A stretch of 35,559 nt of DNA, from contig NZ_SEMC01000025.1 in assembly GCF_004153195.1 (NCBI RefSeq), positions 1 through 35,559 of the forward strand. Reading direction: 5' to 3'. Both the position numbers and the translations under genes were made by a program. Below the pieces are notes generated by a model that saw only the letters and a program-made list of their open reading frames with translations, did not search any database and had not been told where the DNA came from. The DNA is from Sporolactobacillus sp. THM19-2. Its GTDB lineage: Bacteria; Bacillota; Bacilli; Bacillales; Sporolactobacillaceae. This document shows positions 16,696 to 23,978 of the stretch, piece by piece (position 1 is the first letter of the stretch; every line of letters begins with the position of its first letter).

Positions 16696-17859
16696 TCAAG
16701 TGAAAATAGAGCTTTTCAGATTCAAAAAATGGCCGTACGATTTTACTATATTGAATTTCTTGTACAGTTTGCTATAATCTCTTTTTCCTTCTAATACATC
16801 AAAAACTAAGCTTAATAACTTAGGAAAACGAGAAACAATCTTTTGCATCAATTTCGGATTTTTGTAAAATTCCCGGCCAAACTGATCTAATGTACTGAGT
16901 TCGGGCATGATTGTCAGATCAACATCTCTTTGATAGGTTGAGAATGCTTCATTATATCCATCCCTGATCGTCTTTATTAAATGGTCAGCAAGTAATTCAG
17001 CACTCCACAAAGCATAGTAGATGCCCTCTCCGGCAAATGAATCGACCAGTCCGGCTGCGTCTCCGATTAATGCTGTTCGTTGCGCCATGATTGTCTGCCG
17101 GGTACCGCCGGCAGACAAAAAAGATCCTTTCGCACTCAGCAGATCTCCACTCACTTCCTGATGGTTAAGAAATGAATGCAAATATTTCGACATCAATTTC
17201 TGACCTAACGAGTAAGAACCGATACCTGCCGATAGAATTCCATTTTTCGGAAATATCCATATATATCCGTCAGGTACACTGGTATAATCAATGATAACTT
17301 TGTTTTTATATTTTGTGTTTGTTGTCTGGTTACATCTGAATTCATATTCCAATGCCAGAGCTTTCCTGCGTTCCAACATTAACCCGACCTGTTTCGCAAC
17401 GATACTGTTTACGCCATCGGCTCCAACCAAATACCGTCCTGAATATTTCTCATCCCTTGTGAAGACCTCGACCCCTCCACCATACTCGACCACTTTTTTA
17501 ACGAAGGAATCCTCTTTCAGTTCTGCACCACAGTCAACGGCATGTTTCGCCAGTAGTTGATCCAATTCGTCTCTCATTACCATATAAATAAACGGCGTTT
17601 TATGTTTAAACTCCTGAATGTCATGATTTCCTTCCACCGTGACAAATGAAGTGATCTGATCTCGAATAATCGGTGTGATATCAATCGGCATTTTCAGGAA
17701 GGCTCTCTTGGTAACCCCGCCTCCACATACTTTATAACGCGGAAAACTTTGCTTCTCTAAAATTAAAACATGAAGCCCTGCTTCAGCAAGCTTTGCTGCC
17801 AGTGAACTGCCACCGGGACCTGCTCCGACAATAATCACATCATAAACCTTTGAATCCAT
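16696..17859 (-). CDS. Geranylgeranyl-reductase-family FAD-dependent oxidoreductase
   Basis: 387 residues. N-terminal dinucleotide-binding motif DVIIVGAGPGGSSLAAKLAEAG (split here: VGAGPGGSS at about 11-19), then FPRYKVCGGGVTKRA, the family's Cys-Gly-Gly pattern, and the second FAD motif LIGDAAGLVDSFAGEGI near residue 265-285. Members reduce double bonds of isoprenoid chains or act on related hydrophobic substrates such as quinone or lipid precursors. Here it is the last gene of an operon with lgt and a membrane protein, in a copper/mercury island, so a role in modifying membrane isoprenoids or quinones under metal stress is inference. GGAGGA lies before the ATG. Confidence 0.8.
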   Translation of the reverse strand: MDSKVYDVIIVGAGPGGSSLAAKLAEAGLHVLILEKQSFPRYKVCGGGVTKRAFLKMPIDITPIIRDQITSFVTVEGNHDIQEFKHKTPFIYMVMRDELDQLLAKHAVDCGAELKEDSFVKKVVEYGGGVEVFTRDEKYSGRYLVGADGVNSIVAKQVGLMLERRKALALEYEFRCNQTTNTKYKNKVIIDYTSVPDGYIWIFPKNGILSAGIGSYSLGQKLMSKYLHSFLNHQEVSGDLLSAKGSFLSAGGTRQTIMAQRTALIGDAAGLVDSFAGEGIYYALWSAELLADHLIKTIRDGYNEAFSTYQRDVDLTIMPELSTLDQFGREFYKNPKLMQKIVSRFPKLLSLVFDVLEGKRDYSKLYKKFNIVKSYGHFLNLKSSIFT

Positions 17860-17911
17860 TTTAATTCCTCCAGCTTACATCACTTTGAATATAATTAATA
17901 TAATTGCACGA

Positions 17912-18364
17912 CTACCTGTTCGTAACGCCATGATTGTGATCATGAGTGTTTATACTGTCATTGTTGGAATCCTGATTTTGTGTATCTTGTGTATCCGGAG
18001 AAGGCTGAACGAATGTGGCGATCGTTTGGGGGATCGCAGAAAATACAATCACAATTGAAAGAATTGATGAGATAGCATAAACCCACGCGATGGATCGTTC
18101 ATGGCTCCATTTACGTTTTGCAACGAAAATAAATCGGACTGAAATAAGCAGAGAAACAATTAACAGAATCATCTTCAAAAGAGGTGACATATTAAATAAA
18201 AACGCTCCAATCGATGTCAGGCCCACTGAAATTAACAGTACATGCAGCCAATGGTGGGAGGTAGCAAGAATGGCGAACAGAACAGATCCTATTGACTTCA
18301 GCCAAGTTTTCCTCTGACCTGATTTCTTTGCATCCGAATCAGATTCAAGCGCTCGTTTTCTCAT
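17912..18364 (-). CDS. Membrane protein with His-rich tail, unknown function
   Basis: 150 residues with about four hydrophobic segments (roughly 24-45, 50-60, 63-82 and 90-115). An HHW motif lies at the start of the first membrane segments (ATSHHWLHVLLISVG), and the soluble tail is rich in D, N and H (SINTHDHNHGVTNR). The His pairs suggest metal binding. It lies between lgt and the reductase gene with gaps of 38 and 52 bases, so it is probably co-transcribed. I do not recognise a named family. Because the mer operon lacks a MerT/MerC-type importer, this is one candidate for mercury or copper handling, but it has no CC or CxxC motif as MerT/MerC have. Confidence 0.6.
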   Translation of the reverse strand: MRKRALESDSDAKKSGQRKTWLKSIGSVLFAILATSHHWLHVLLISVGLTSIGAFLFNMSPLLKMILLIVSLLISVRFIFVAKRKWSHERSIAWVYAISSILSIVIVFSAIPQTIATFVQPSPDTQDTQNQDSNNDSINTHDHNHGVTNR

Positions 18365-18402
18365 AACTTTTCTCCTCTCTACTCTCTATATTCCCTGTTT
18401 CC

Positions 18403-19194
18403 TTAAATTTTTTCCCCTTGATAATTTTTCGTTTGCCTGTAGCGTCGGATCATAAAACCAATAGCGATTATAATTGTAAGCAGGGCAGTCACTTGAGCTG
18501 TTTTCAAATTAAATACGGTTCTGAGGCTGTCACCTCTCCAGAACTCCAAAGAAAATCTCAAAATTGAGTATAATTCCAGCATCAGAAGGAACAAGAATCC
18601 TTGAAATGGTTTTCTGTGTTTAATCAAAAACAGGATACCCAAAATCACAAGATCGCCAATCGCTTCGAATAAGGGGGTCGGCAATACCGGCGTGCTGCCA
18701 AAGGCGTGGTAGACAAACGTTCCCGGAGGATATGTAACAGCCAGAAACGAATCACTTGGAATACCGTAGGCATCACCTGCGAAAAAATCGGATAAGCGGC
18801 CGATAGACATTCCGAGTATTAACGCCGGAGTGACGATATCCGCTACTTGCCAAACCGGCAACTTATGTTTTTTAGCAAGCCAGATGCCAATTAAAATTCC
18901 ACCAAGAATCCCCCCCTGCAAGGCCAGTCCACCCATCCAAACCATAAGTATTTCTCCTGGGTGAGCCGCATAATAAGGCCATTTAAAAAGTACATACCAT
19001 AATCTCGCCCCTATGACTCCACCCAGTACACAGTAAAGAGCAAATTCAACCATATAATCGGCATTAATATTCTGCTTTCTGGCCTCACGATTCACAATCC
19101 ATAAACCAAGCAGTGTTGAAAGTGCAACTGATACTCCCAAAGTATTGATCGCTATTGGGCCAACCCTAAATAAAACAGGTCCTGGAAACCACAC
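18403..19194 (-). CDS. lgt: Divergent prolipoprotein diacylglyceryl transferase
   Basis: 263-residue integral membrane enzyme that moves diacylglyceryl from phosphatidylglycerol to the lipobox cysteine of prolipoproteins. Seven membrane segments, GARLWYVLFKWPYY, MGGLALQGGILGG, the Lgt signature region GRLSDFFAGDAYGIPSD, and SLEFWRGDS near the C-terminus. In housekeeping Lgt the signature is GRxGNFxNxExxG; here GN is SD and NxE is AGD, so this is probably a second, specialised copy. The island also encodes a lipoprotein multicopper oxidase, a plausible client. Starts at GTG with AAGGA nine bases upstream. Heads the lgt-orf-ggr operon, whose promoter carries the 11-bp repeat box. Confidence 0.85.
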   Translation of the reverse strand: MWFPGPVLFRVGPIAINTLGVSVALSTLLGLWIVNREARKQNINADYMVEFALYCVLGGVIGARLWYVLFKWPYYAAHPGEILMVWMGGLALQGGILGGILIGIWLAKKHKLPVWQVADIVTPALILGMSIGRLSDFFAGDAYGIPSDSFLAVTYPPGTFVYHAFGSTPVLPTPLFEAIGDLVILGILFLIKHRKPFQGFLFLLMLELYSILRFSLEFWRGDSLRTVFNLKTAQVTALLTIIIAIGFMIRRYRQTKNYQGEKI

Positions 19195-19235
19195 GTATCG
19201 TCATCCTTTCCATGAATCTCATTTCTCTAATTTGA

Positions 19236-19285
19236 ATCTTATAGTAAACATTTGTGGAAATGATGTAGAAACGGTAAAGGAAATA
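19236..19285 (-). promoter_or_regulatory. Promoter of the lgt operon with 11-bp repeat box
   Basis: Plus-strand units TGTGGAAATGA (19253-19263) and TGTAGAAACGG (19264-19274), with a weak third (TAAAGGAAATA). On the minus strand the proximal TTCCAC ends 12 bases before TAAGAT (19236-19241), or 10 before TATAAG. Same layout as the copB-like promoter. Confidence 0.65.
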
Positions 19286-19399
19286 ATACCCCGTTCATGT
19301 TTTCTCTATCGGCAGATGTCATTTAGTAGCGTTAATGATTCGACTCTATCTATGAGTAAATTAGAAAAGATGACGATTAATAAACCATAGTCAACTTTT

Positions 19400-20053
19400 T
19401 TACGTTTGTTCTTTTTTTGTAGAATTAATCAAATGAATCCGTGGAATAAATCTGGGCACTCTCTTCATATAATCGATATACTCTTTGCCAAACTCCTGTA
19501 TCATGTTTTGTTCTTCTTTTTTGGCCAGTCTTCTGTACATAATTAATAATGTGGGTGCCATGATCAGCGTAATCAATGTGGGCCACTGTATCAGGAAGCC
19601 AAGGATACTGAGCCCAAAACCAGTGTATTGAGGGTGACGGACAAATCGATAAATTCCATCCTGGACTAATTTTCCATGGCCAGAATGTATTTTTCTCCAA
19701 CCAATCCAAATTATAATTAACCCACCAAAAATAAACACATTGCTTAATGGATGCAGAATTTCAAACAATACCGGAGATCCTCCCGTTAGCGCCACCCAGA
19801 GATGGCCATTTATATGATTGAAGGGATCAAGGACCGGATAATTTTTACCTAAAATCGATGTCAGAATATAAATGGTCAAAGGAAAACCGAACATCTCGCT
19901 GAACAACGCGACTATAAATCCTGTAAATGCCCCTAAGGTTCGCCAGTCCCGCTTCGTTGTCGGCTTAAAAACAGACAGTGCAAATAGTCCAAAGAAAATG
20001 ATGTTAAACAGAACAGCGCCCCATAGACCATATGCGTATTCATTCTCCGGCAA
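19400..20053 (-). CDS. Isoprenylcysteine carboxyl methyltransferase-family membrane protein
   Basis: 217 residues, about five membrane segments. The C-terminal half has the ICMT/PEMT-type catalytic pattern RHPQYTGFGLSILGF (about 140-154), followed by KKEEQNMIQEFGKEYIDYMKRVPRFIP, where the conserved EE and Y-x-x-Y-x-x-R-V-P residues bind S-adenosylmethionine and the membrane. Bacterial members methylate diverse small or lipid substrates; the substrate here is unknown. Start is TTG with GGGGAG eight bases upstream. It is the third gene of the copB-like operon, 35 bases after the cupredoxin gene. NnrU-like proteins are an alternative but the RHPQYTG motif favours ICMT. Confidence 0.75.
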   Translation of the reverse strand: MPENEYAYGLWGAVLFNIIFFGLFALSVFKPTTKRDWRTLGAFTGFIVALFSEMFGFPLTIYILTSILGKNYPVLDPFNHINGHLWVALTGGSPVLFEILHPLSNVFIFGGLIIIWIGWRKIHSGHGKLVQDGIYRFVRHPQYTGFGLSILGFLIQWPTLITLIMAPTLLIMYRRLAKKEEQNMIQEFGKEYIDYMKRVPRFIPRIHLINSTKKEQT

Positions 20054-20088
20054 GACTAAATCTCCCCTCTCAGCTGTTTTTATTTGTT

Positions 20089-20460
20089 TCAGTTTTTAAC
20101 AATAATCTTTCCCTTGAACATGCCCATTTGGCAATTAAAATCATAGGCACCTGTTTTCATAGGAGGAAGATCGACGATCACTTTCTCGCCGGCAGGAAGC
20201 GTTGCGCTTTTCTCAAAATCGGGAAAGACCACCATGCCGTCGCATGCGCCGGTCTCAACTCGAGTAAATTCAAATCGAACTGGCTTCCCGCTCTGTACAA
20301 AAATTCGGGAAGGATTGTAACCATTCTTGACAAGAATCTTTGCTTCCTGGTATCCGGATGCATTGATTTCCGCCTGACTCCCACCTTTTTTCGGTCCCCA
20401 GAAAAACCAGGCTATGACACCCACTAATAACAATCCTCCGATCGTAACAATCCAATCCAA
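20089..20460 (-). CDS. Membrane-anchored cupredoxin-domain protein
   Basis: About 123 residues. One N-terminal membrane anchor (WIVTIGGLLLVGVIAWFFWG), a short linker, then a cupredoxin-like domain outside the membrane: YNPSRIFVQSGKPVRFEF, GACDGMVVFPDF and YDFNCQMGMFKGKI. The two Cys and the Met of CDGMV / NCQMGM are likely copper ligands. Related cupredoxins next to Cu+ ATPases are thought to receive or buffer exported copper. I prefer the TTG at 20460, with GAGGG eight bases upstream; the GTG at 20469 overlaps its own ribosome-binding site. It lies about 18 bases after the ATPase stop codon in the same operon. Confidence 0.8.
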   Translation of the reverse strand: MDWIVTIGGLLLVGVIAWFFWGPKKGGSQAEINASGYQEAKILVKNGYNPSRIFVQSGKPVRFEFTRVETGACDGMVVFPDFEKSATLPAGEKVIVDLPPMKTGAYDFNCQMGMFKGKIIVKN

Positions 20461-20478
20461 TCCAATCACCCTCTTTTT

Positions 20479-22554
20479 TTAACTGAATTTTAATTTTAAT
20501 CCCTTTAAACGATTAGCATTAAGGACAACGGTTAAAGAACTGAAAGCCATCGCGGCCGCAGCGAAAAGCGGCGATAATAAGATTCCGGTGAAGGGATAGA
20601 GGACGCCTAAAGCAACGGGAATGCCGATTGCGTTGTATATAAAGGCACCAAATAAGCCTTCGTAAATGTTTCTCATCGTTGCGCGGCTCACTTTGATTGC
20701 ACTGACGACCCCTTTCAGACTGCCCGAAATTAGAGTAATATCGCTGGCTTCGATTGCGACATCTGTACCGGTTCCGATTGCAATACCGACATCCGCCTGA
20801 GTAAGCGCAGGTGCATCATTAATGCCATCACCAACCATGGCCACCTTTTTGTCCTCTTTCTGGAGATTTCGGACATTCTCAGCTTTATCCTGCGGAAGCA
20901 CCTCTGCCAGTACTCGACCAATACCGACCTGTCTGGCAATCGCATGAGCCGTCCGCTCATTGTCCCCGGTAATCATTACGATTTCAAGGCCCATCGCTTT
21001 CAATTCACGAATAACGGATATCGAATCACTCTTTACCGTGTCTGCAACTGCGACAATTCCCCCAGGTTCTCCATCAATTGCCAGAAACATCGGCGTTTTT
21101 CCTTGATCGGCAATAGATGAGGCATAACGTTGAAAACCGTCCAGCGGAATATTTTTTTCTTTCATCAATTTTAAGTTGCCAAAATAGATTTTCTTCCTGT
21201 CCACAATTCCTTCGACTCCATGTCCCGGGATCGCATTGAAGTCTGTACTTTGAACAACTGTCAGCCCTTCTTCTCTTGCCTTTTCCACTATAGCGGATGC
21301 CAGTGGATGCTCTGAACCTTGTTCAATCGATGCGGTAATCAAAAGAACTTCTTCTTTAGAGAAACTTCCTAATGGAATGATATCTGTCAGGGAAGGCCTA
21401 CCCTCCGTAATGGTACCGGTTTTATCCATAACAATGGTTTCCAGTTTTTGGGCAATCTGAAGTGCTTCTCCTGAACGAATTAAAATCCCATTTTCTGCTC
21501 CCTTCCCAATGCCTGTCGTGAGTGACATTGGAGTGGCCATCCCCAAGGCACATGGGCAGGCAATAATCAATGTCGTCACGGCAACGACCAGGGCGTAAAC
21601 CCATCCGGGCTGCGGCCCAAAATTAAACCAGACGAGATAACCAAGTATGGCTGCGATAATCACCCCTGGTGTAAAGATAGACGAGACCTTATCGACTACT
21701 TTTTGAACCGGTATCCGGGAGCCCTGAGCTTGCTTAACCATCTCGACGATGTTGGCCAGAGCCGAATCTTTTTGTTCCTTGGTCACGAGAAGTGTGAAGC
21801 TTCCCGTTTTATTCAGTGTTCCTCCGAACACTTCATCGCCCTTTTTCTTTTCAACCGGGATGGATTCCCCGGTCAGCATGGATTCATCAATCGCCGACCC
21901 TCCGGAAAGAATGATCCCATCAATAGCAACCTTTTCACCCGGCCGGACGATGATCTGATCGCCGATTTTTATTTCTTCAAGCGGTATCTTGACTTCCTTC
22001 CCGTTCCGAACAACATTCGCTGTCTGCGGCTGCAGAGCGATCAACTTATTGATTGCCTCAGACGAACGCCCTCGCGCTTTGACTTCTAACGCCGATCCAA
22101 GCACAACCAGTGCCGTAACAACCGTAGTCACATCGTAATATACATCGGCCATTTCCGGGCGGGGGAAAATTTGCGGCCAAAACAGGGCAATCATTGAATA
22201 GAGCCACGCTGCCGATACACCGGTTGCGATCAACGTATTCATATTTGCGGAGCGTTGTTTTATGCTCTCCCATGCTCCGATAAAAAATTGTCCGCCACTT
22301 CGAATGACAACATACAGAGCTAACAAACCCATGACCAACCGCGTCCACCAGAGTTGTTCACTGCCCATTGGCAACAGGTCTCCCAGCCCAAATAAATTTG
22401 GATAAGAGACTAAGATAACAGGAACGGATACGATGGCTGCCCGCCACCATTTTCTCATCAAAGAACGATATTCCTGTTCTTCACCGGAACTTTTCTGGTC
22501 GCTCCTTTGTTCTGAATGTGTATGACCTTCCATCATCGTGTCTTCTTCTCTCAC
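20479..22554 (-). CDS. Cu+-exporting P1B-type ATPase lacking an HMA domain
   Basis: 691 residues, eight membrane helices expected. The N-terminus is short and has His/Asp/Glu residues (EGHTHSEQ) in place of an HMA domain. Motifs in order: TGES actuator ([12 protein letters not shown]), CPC in the metal-transport helix ([13 protein letters not shown]), phosphorylation site [11 protein letters not shown], the HP motif SEHPLAS and [10 protein letters not shown]. The later helices have YNAIGIP and [12 protein letters not shown], the residues of Cu+-type (P1B-1) pumps. By layout it resembles CopB, but CopB usually has CPH; here it is CPC. The start is GTG at 22554 with AAGGAGG eight bases upstream. 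First gene of an operon with a cupredoxin and an ICMT-like protein; promoter with three 11-bp repeats. Confidence 0.9.
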   Translation of the reverse strand: MREEDTMMEGHTHSEQRSDQKSSGEEQEYRSLMRKWWRAAIVSVPVILVSYPNLFGLGDLLPMGSEQLWWTRLVMGLLALYVVIRSGGQFFIGAWESIKQRSANMNTLIATGVSAAWLYSMIALFWPQIFPRPEMADVYYDVTTVVTALVVLGSALEVKARGRSSEAINKLIALQPQTANVVRNGKEVKIPLEEIKIGDQIIVRPGEKVAIDGIILSGGSAIDESMLTGESIPVEKKKGDEVFGGTLNKTGSFTLLVTKEQKDSALANIVEMVKQAQGSRIPVQKVVDKVSSIFTPGVIIAAILGYLVWFNFGPQPGWVYALVVAVTTLIIACPCALGMATPMSLTTGIGKGAENGILIRSGEALQIAQKLETIVMDKTGTITEGRPSLTDIIPLGSFSKEEVLLITASIEQGSEHPLASAIVEKAREEGLTVVQSTDFNAIPGHGVEGIVDRKKIYFGNLKLMKEKNIPLDGFQRYASSIADQGKTPMFLAIDGEPGGIVAVADTVKSDSISVIRELKAMGLEIVMITGDNERTAHAIARQVGIGRVLAEVLPQDKAENVRNLQKEDKKVAMVGDGINDAPALTQADVGIAIGTGTDVAIEASDITLISGSLKGVVSAIKVSRATMRNIYEGLFGAFIYNAIGIPVALGVLYPFTGILLSPLFAAAAMAFSSLTVVLNANRLKGLKLKFS

Positions 22555-22698
22555 TTTTCACCCCTCCTTTGAAATTTTAAAAAAACATGGTTAATTTGTT
22601 CTTCTTTAAATGGATGATCCAAACCATCGCTCATGTTTGTTAAATGGTTGTCGACTGCCTGCCATGTACCTTATTGAATAGGTTCCCCTCACTTATAG

Positions 22699-22748
22699 AT
22701 GGTATAGGAAAATCATGTAGAATTTGAGTAGAAAGCATGTAGAATCTG
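22699..22748 (-). promoter_or_regulatory. Promoter of the copB-like operon with three 11-bp repeats
   Basis: Plus-strand units TGTAGAATTTG (22716-22726), AGTAGAAAGCA (22727-22737) and TGTAGAATCTG (22738-22748) follow each other at exactly 11 bases. On the minus strand the proximal TTCTAC ends 12 bases before TACCAT (22699-22704), or 10 before TATACC. The clearest copy of the island's box. Confidence 0.75.
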
Positions 22749-22910
22749 TTTACAACTACTAAATAATAAGGTGCTGATCGATTGATGCCCATTCGTCTCT
22801 TTTAATATGATGAATGTCATGAATTTTATAATCTCGAGTTACATTTGTTGTTGCTCCTTAAGTTTTGTCATCTTTTCATCCGCCTTTAATATCTACAATG
22901 ACTATTAAAC

Positions 22911-22944
22911 AGGGGCGAAAAAACCGAATCGATTTTTCGCCCCT
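22911..22944 (-). terminator. Terminator of the small-protein cassette
   Basis: AGGGGCGAAAAA and TTTTTCGCCCCT form a perfect 12-bp stem with an 11-base loop, about 35 bases past the last small gene. The T-run is part of the stem; it can work in both directions. Confidence 0.8.
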
Positions 22945-22980
22945 GCCGTTGAAATTATCTTTTTCATTTCTAATTTACAT

Positions 22981-23256
22981 TTAATGATGGTGCTCTTTAT
23001 CTTTTTTCATTATTCCCGGCATCATGAACAGATGCATCAATGGGCAAATGAGGACTGCAGCGAGAATAAGCAGATTTGCGGATCCTGCAACGCCGCCTGT
23101 TAAGAATAAACCGACAACCACGGCGATGGGAATGATGAAGCAGATCGCCATCATCAAGCTATGGTTGTGATTATGCGTTCCATGATGATCCAGATTGTTA
23201 TTTCCCTGGTTGTGATTTTCATGGCTCTGATGATCATGATTTCCGCAACAATTCAT
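22981..23256 (-). CDS. DUF2933-like small His-rich membrane protein
   Basis: 91 residues. Starts MNCCGNHDHQSHENH, a Cys-Cys and His-rich head (residues 1-32), then two membrane helices (about 34-52 and 57-80) with the pattern ICPLMHLFMMPGIMKK and a final HHH. Small proteins with CPLMHLFMM are frequent beside copper genes; a role in binding or trafficking copper at the membrane is likely but not proven. AGGAGG lies seven bases upstream of the ATG. Last gene of a cassette of three. Its head is similar to the whole 49-residue neighbour upstream. Confidence 0.75.
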   Translation of the reverse strand: MNCCGNHDHQSHENHNQGNNNLDHHGTHNHNHSLMMAICFIIPIAVVVGLFLTGGVAGSANLLILAAVLICPLMHLFMMPGIMKKDKEHHH

Positions 23257-23293
23257 CGAAATCCCTCCTGAATTCTATTCCTTTATTACTGTT

Positions 23294-23443
23294 TTACGAT
23301 TGGCGCTTCCCCTGATGATGATCATTGTGTCCTTTTAACAGATCCGATTTCTTCTGCGCCTCATGAGTAGGCGTGTGCTGCTGAGTGTGCTGATGGTGCT
23401 CAGATTGATGGTCTTGATGATTGTGATCTCCGCAACATGACAT
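23294..23443 (-). CDS. 49-residue His-rich soluble protein (too short for standard calling)
   Basis: A small frame, ATG at 23443 with AGGAG nine bases upstream, stop TAA at 23294. The product begins MSCCGDHNHQDHQSEHHQ and continues with repeated H, Q and T, ending HHQGKRQS. It has about 12 histidines and a Cys pair and no membrane segment. It matches the first 25 or so residues of the downstream DUF2933-like protein (MNCCGNHDHQSHENHNQ), so it is probably a partial duplicate kept as a soluble metal-binding peptide. It lies 16 bases after the upstream small gene and 37 before the next, in one transcript. Confidence 0.7.
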   Translation of the reverse strand: MSCCGDHNHQDHQSEHHQHTQQHTPTHEAQKKSDLLKGHNDHHQGKRQS

Positions 23444-23459
23444 AAAACATGTCTCCTGG

Positions 23460-23651
23460 TTATTCATTTTTGTTTTTGAGTTGCTGCAGTTGCTCGCGTA
23501 AAAGGTGATTCTGTTCCTTCAGTTCGTTTAATTCAGACGAATTTTTCTGGTGTTTCGAATGATCTGCGTCTGAATGATCCCCCTTCATCATAAACATCAT
23601 GGGAAGCATCATCAGGGGGCAGGCAAGTAAGAGTAGCCATGACCAATCCAT
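23460..23651 (-). CDS. Small membrane protein with CPLMM motif and coiled-coil tail
   Basis: 63 residues. One membrane helix (3-22) with ACPLMMLPMMFMMKG, then a His/Asp patch (GDHSDADHSKH) and a short coiled coil (LNELKEQNHLLREQLQQL). The Met-rich helix is like that of DUF2933 proteins beside copper genes. First gene of the small-protein cassette; its promoter carries two 11-bp repeats and a consensus TATAAT. GAGGAGG lies before the ATG. Confidence 0.75.
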   Translation of the reverse strand: MDWSWLLLLACPLMMLPMMFMMKGDHSDADHSKHQKNSSELNELKEQNHLLREQLQQLKNKNE

Positions 23652-23683
23652 CGATTTCTTCCTCCTCTCGTTCTTTATACTGA

Positions 23684-23722
23684 ATTATAGGCAGGAATTG
23701 TGTGGAATCTGTGTGGAAAACA
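23684..23722 (-). promoter_or_regulatory. Promoter of the small-protein cassette with 11-bp repeat box
   Basis: Plus-strand units TGTGGAATCTG (23701-23711) and TGTGGAAAACA (23712-23722). On the minus strand the proximal TTCCAC ends 12 bases before a perfect TATAAT (23684-23689). This is the cleanest -10 in the set and fixes the spacing. Confidence 0.7.
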
Positions 23723-23754
23723 AGTCTTTATACGAAAAAGAAAATTTGGAGGGA

Positions 23755-23955
23755 CTACCGTTTATTTCGGTAATGAAACCATAAATAGAGGCCGCCGATG
23801 ACGACCACCGGACAGGCGACCCACATGCAGGCTCTGACAAAAGTCCTTCCGAAAGCGAGTAAACTTTCGTGGCCAAAGGCATTAGCGGAGAAGAACAGGC
23901 AGGTCAGCCCCATAATAATTAAAAAAAGGGAAAGAAACCAATCGATTTTTTTCAT
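23755..23955 (-). CDS. Small two-helix membrane protein, unknown
   Basis: 66 residues from the ATG at 23955 (MKKIDWFLSL). Two membrane helices (about 6-25 and 40-60) with the Cys residues FVRACMWVACPVVV. It follows the histidine kinase gene by 23 bases and is probably the third gene of the two-component operon. The frame opens further upstream to a GTG that overlaps the kinase stop codon, but the ATG has GAAAGGA upstream. Family not recognised; the CxxxxxCP pattern in the second helix may bind metal. Confidence 0.6.
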   Translation of the reverse strand: MKKIDWFLSLFLIIMGLTCLFFSANAFGHESLLAFGRTFVRACMWVACPVVVIGGLYLWFHYRNKR

Positions 23956-23978
23956 GGCTGAACGTCGTCCTTTCTCCA

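Noticed and set aside
22790-22870. Minus-strand frame ending KADEKMTKLKEQQQM, considered as a small gene
   Set aside because: Only about 15 codons remain after a stop codon and there is no suitable start with a ribosome-binding site.
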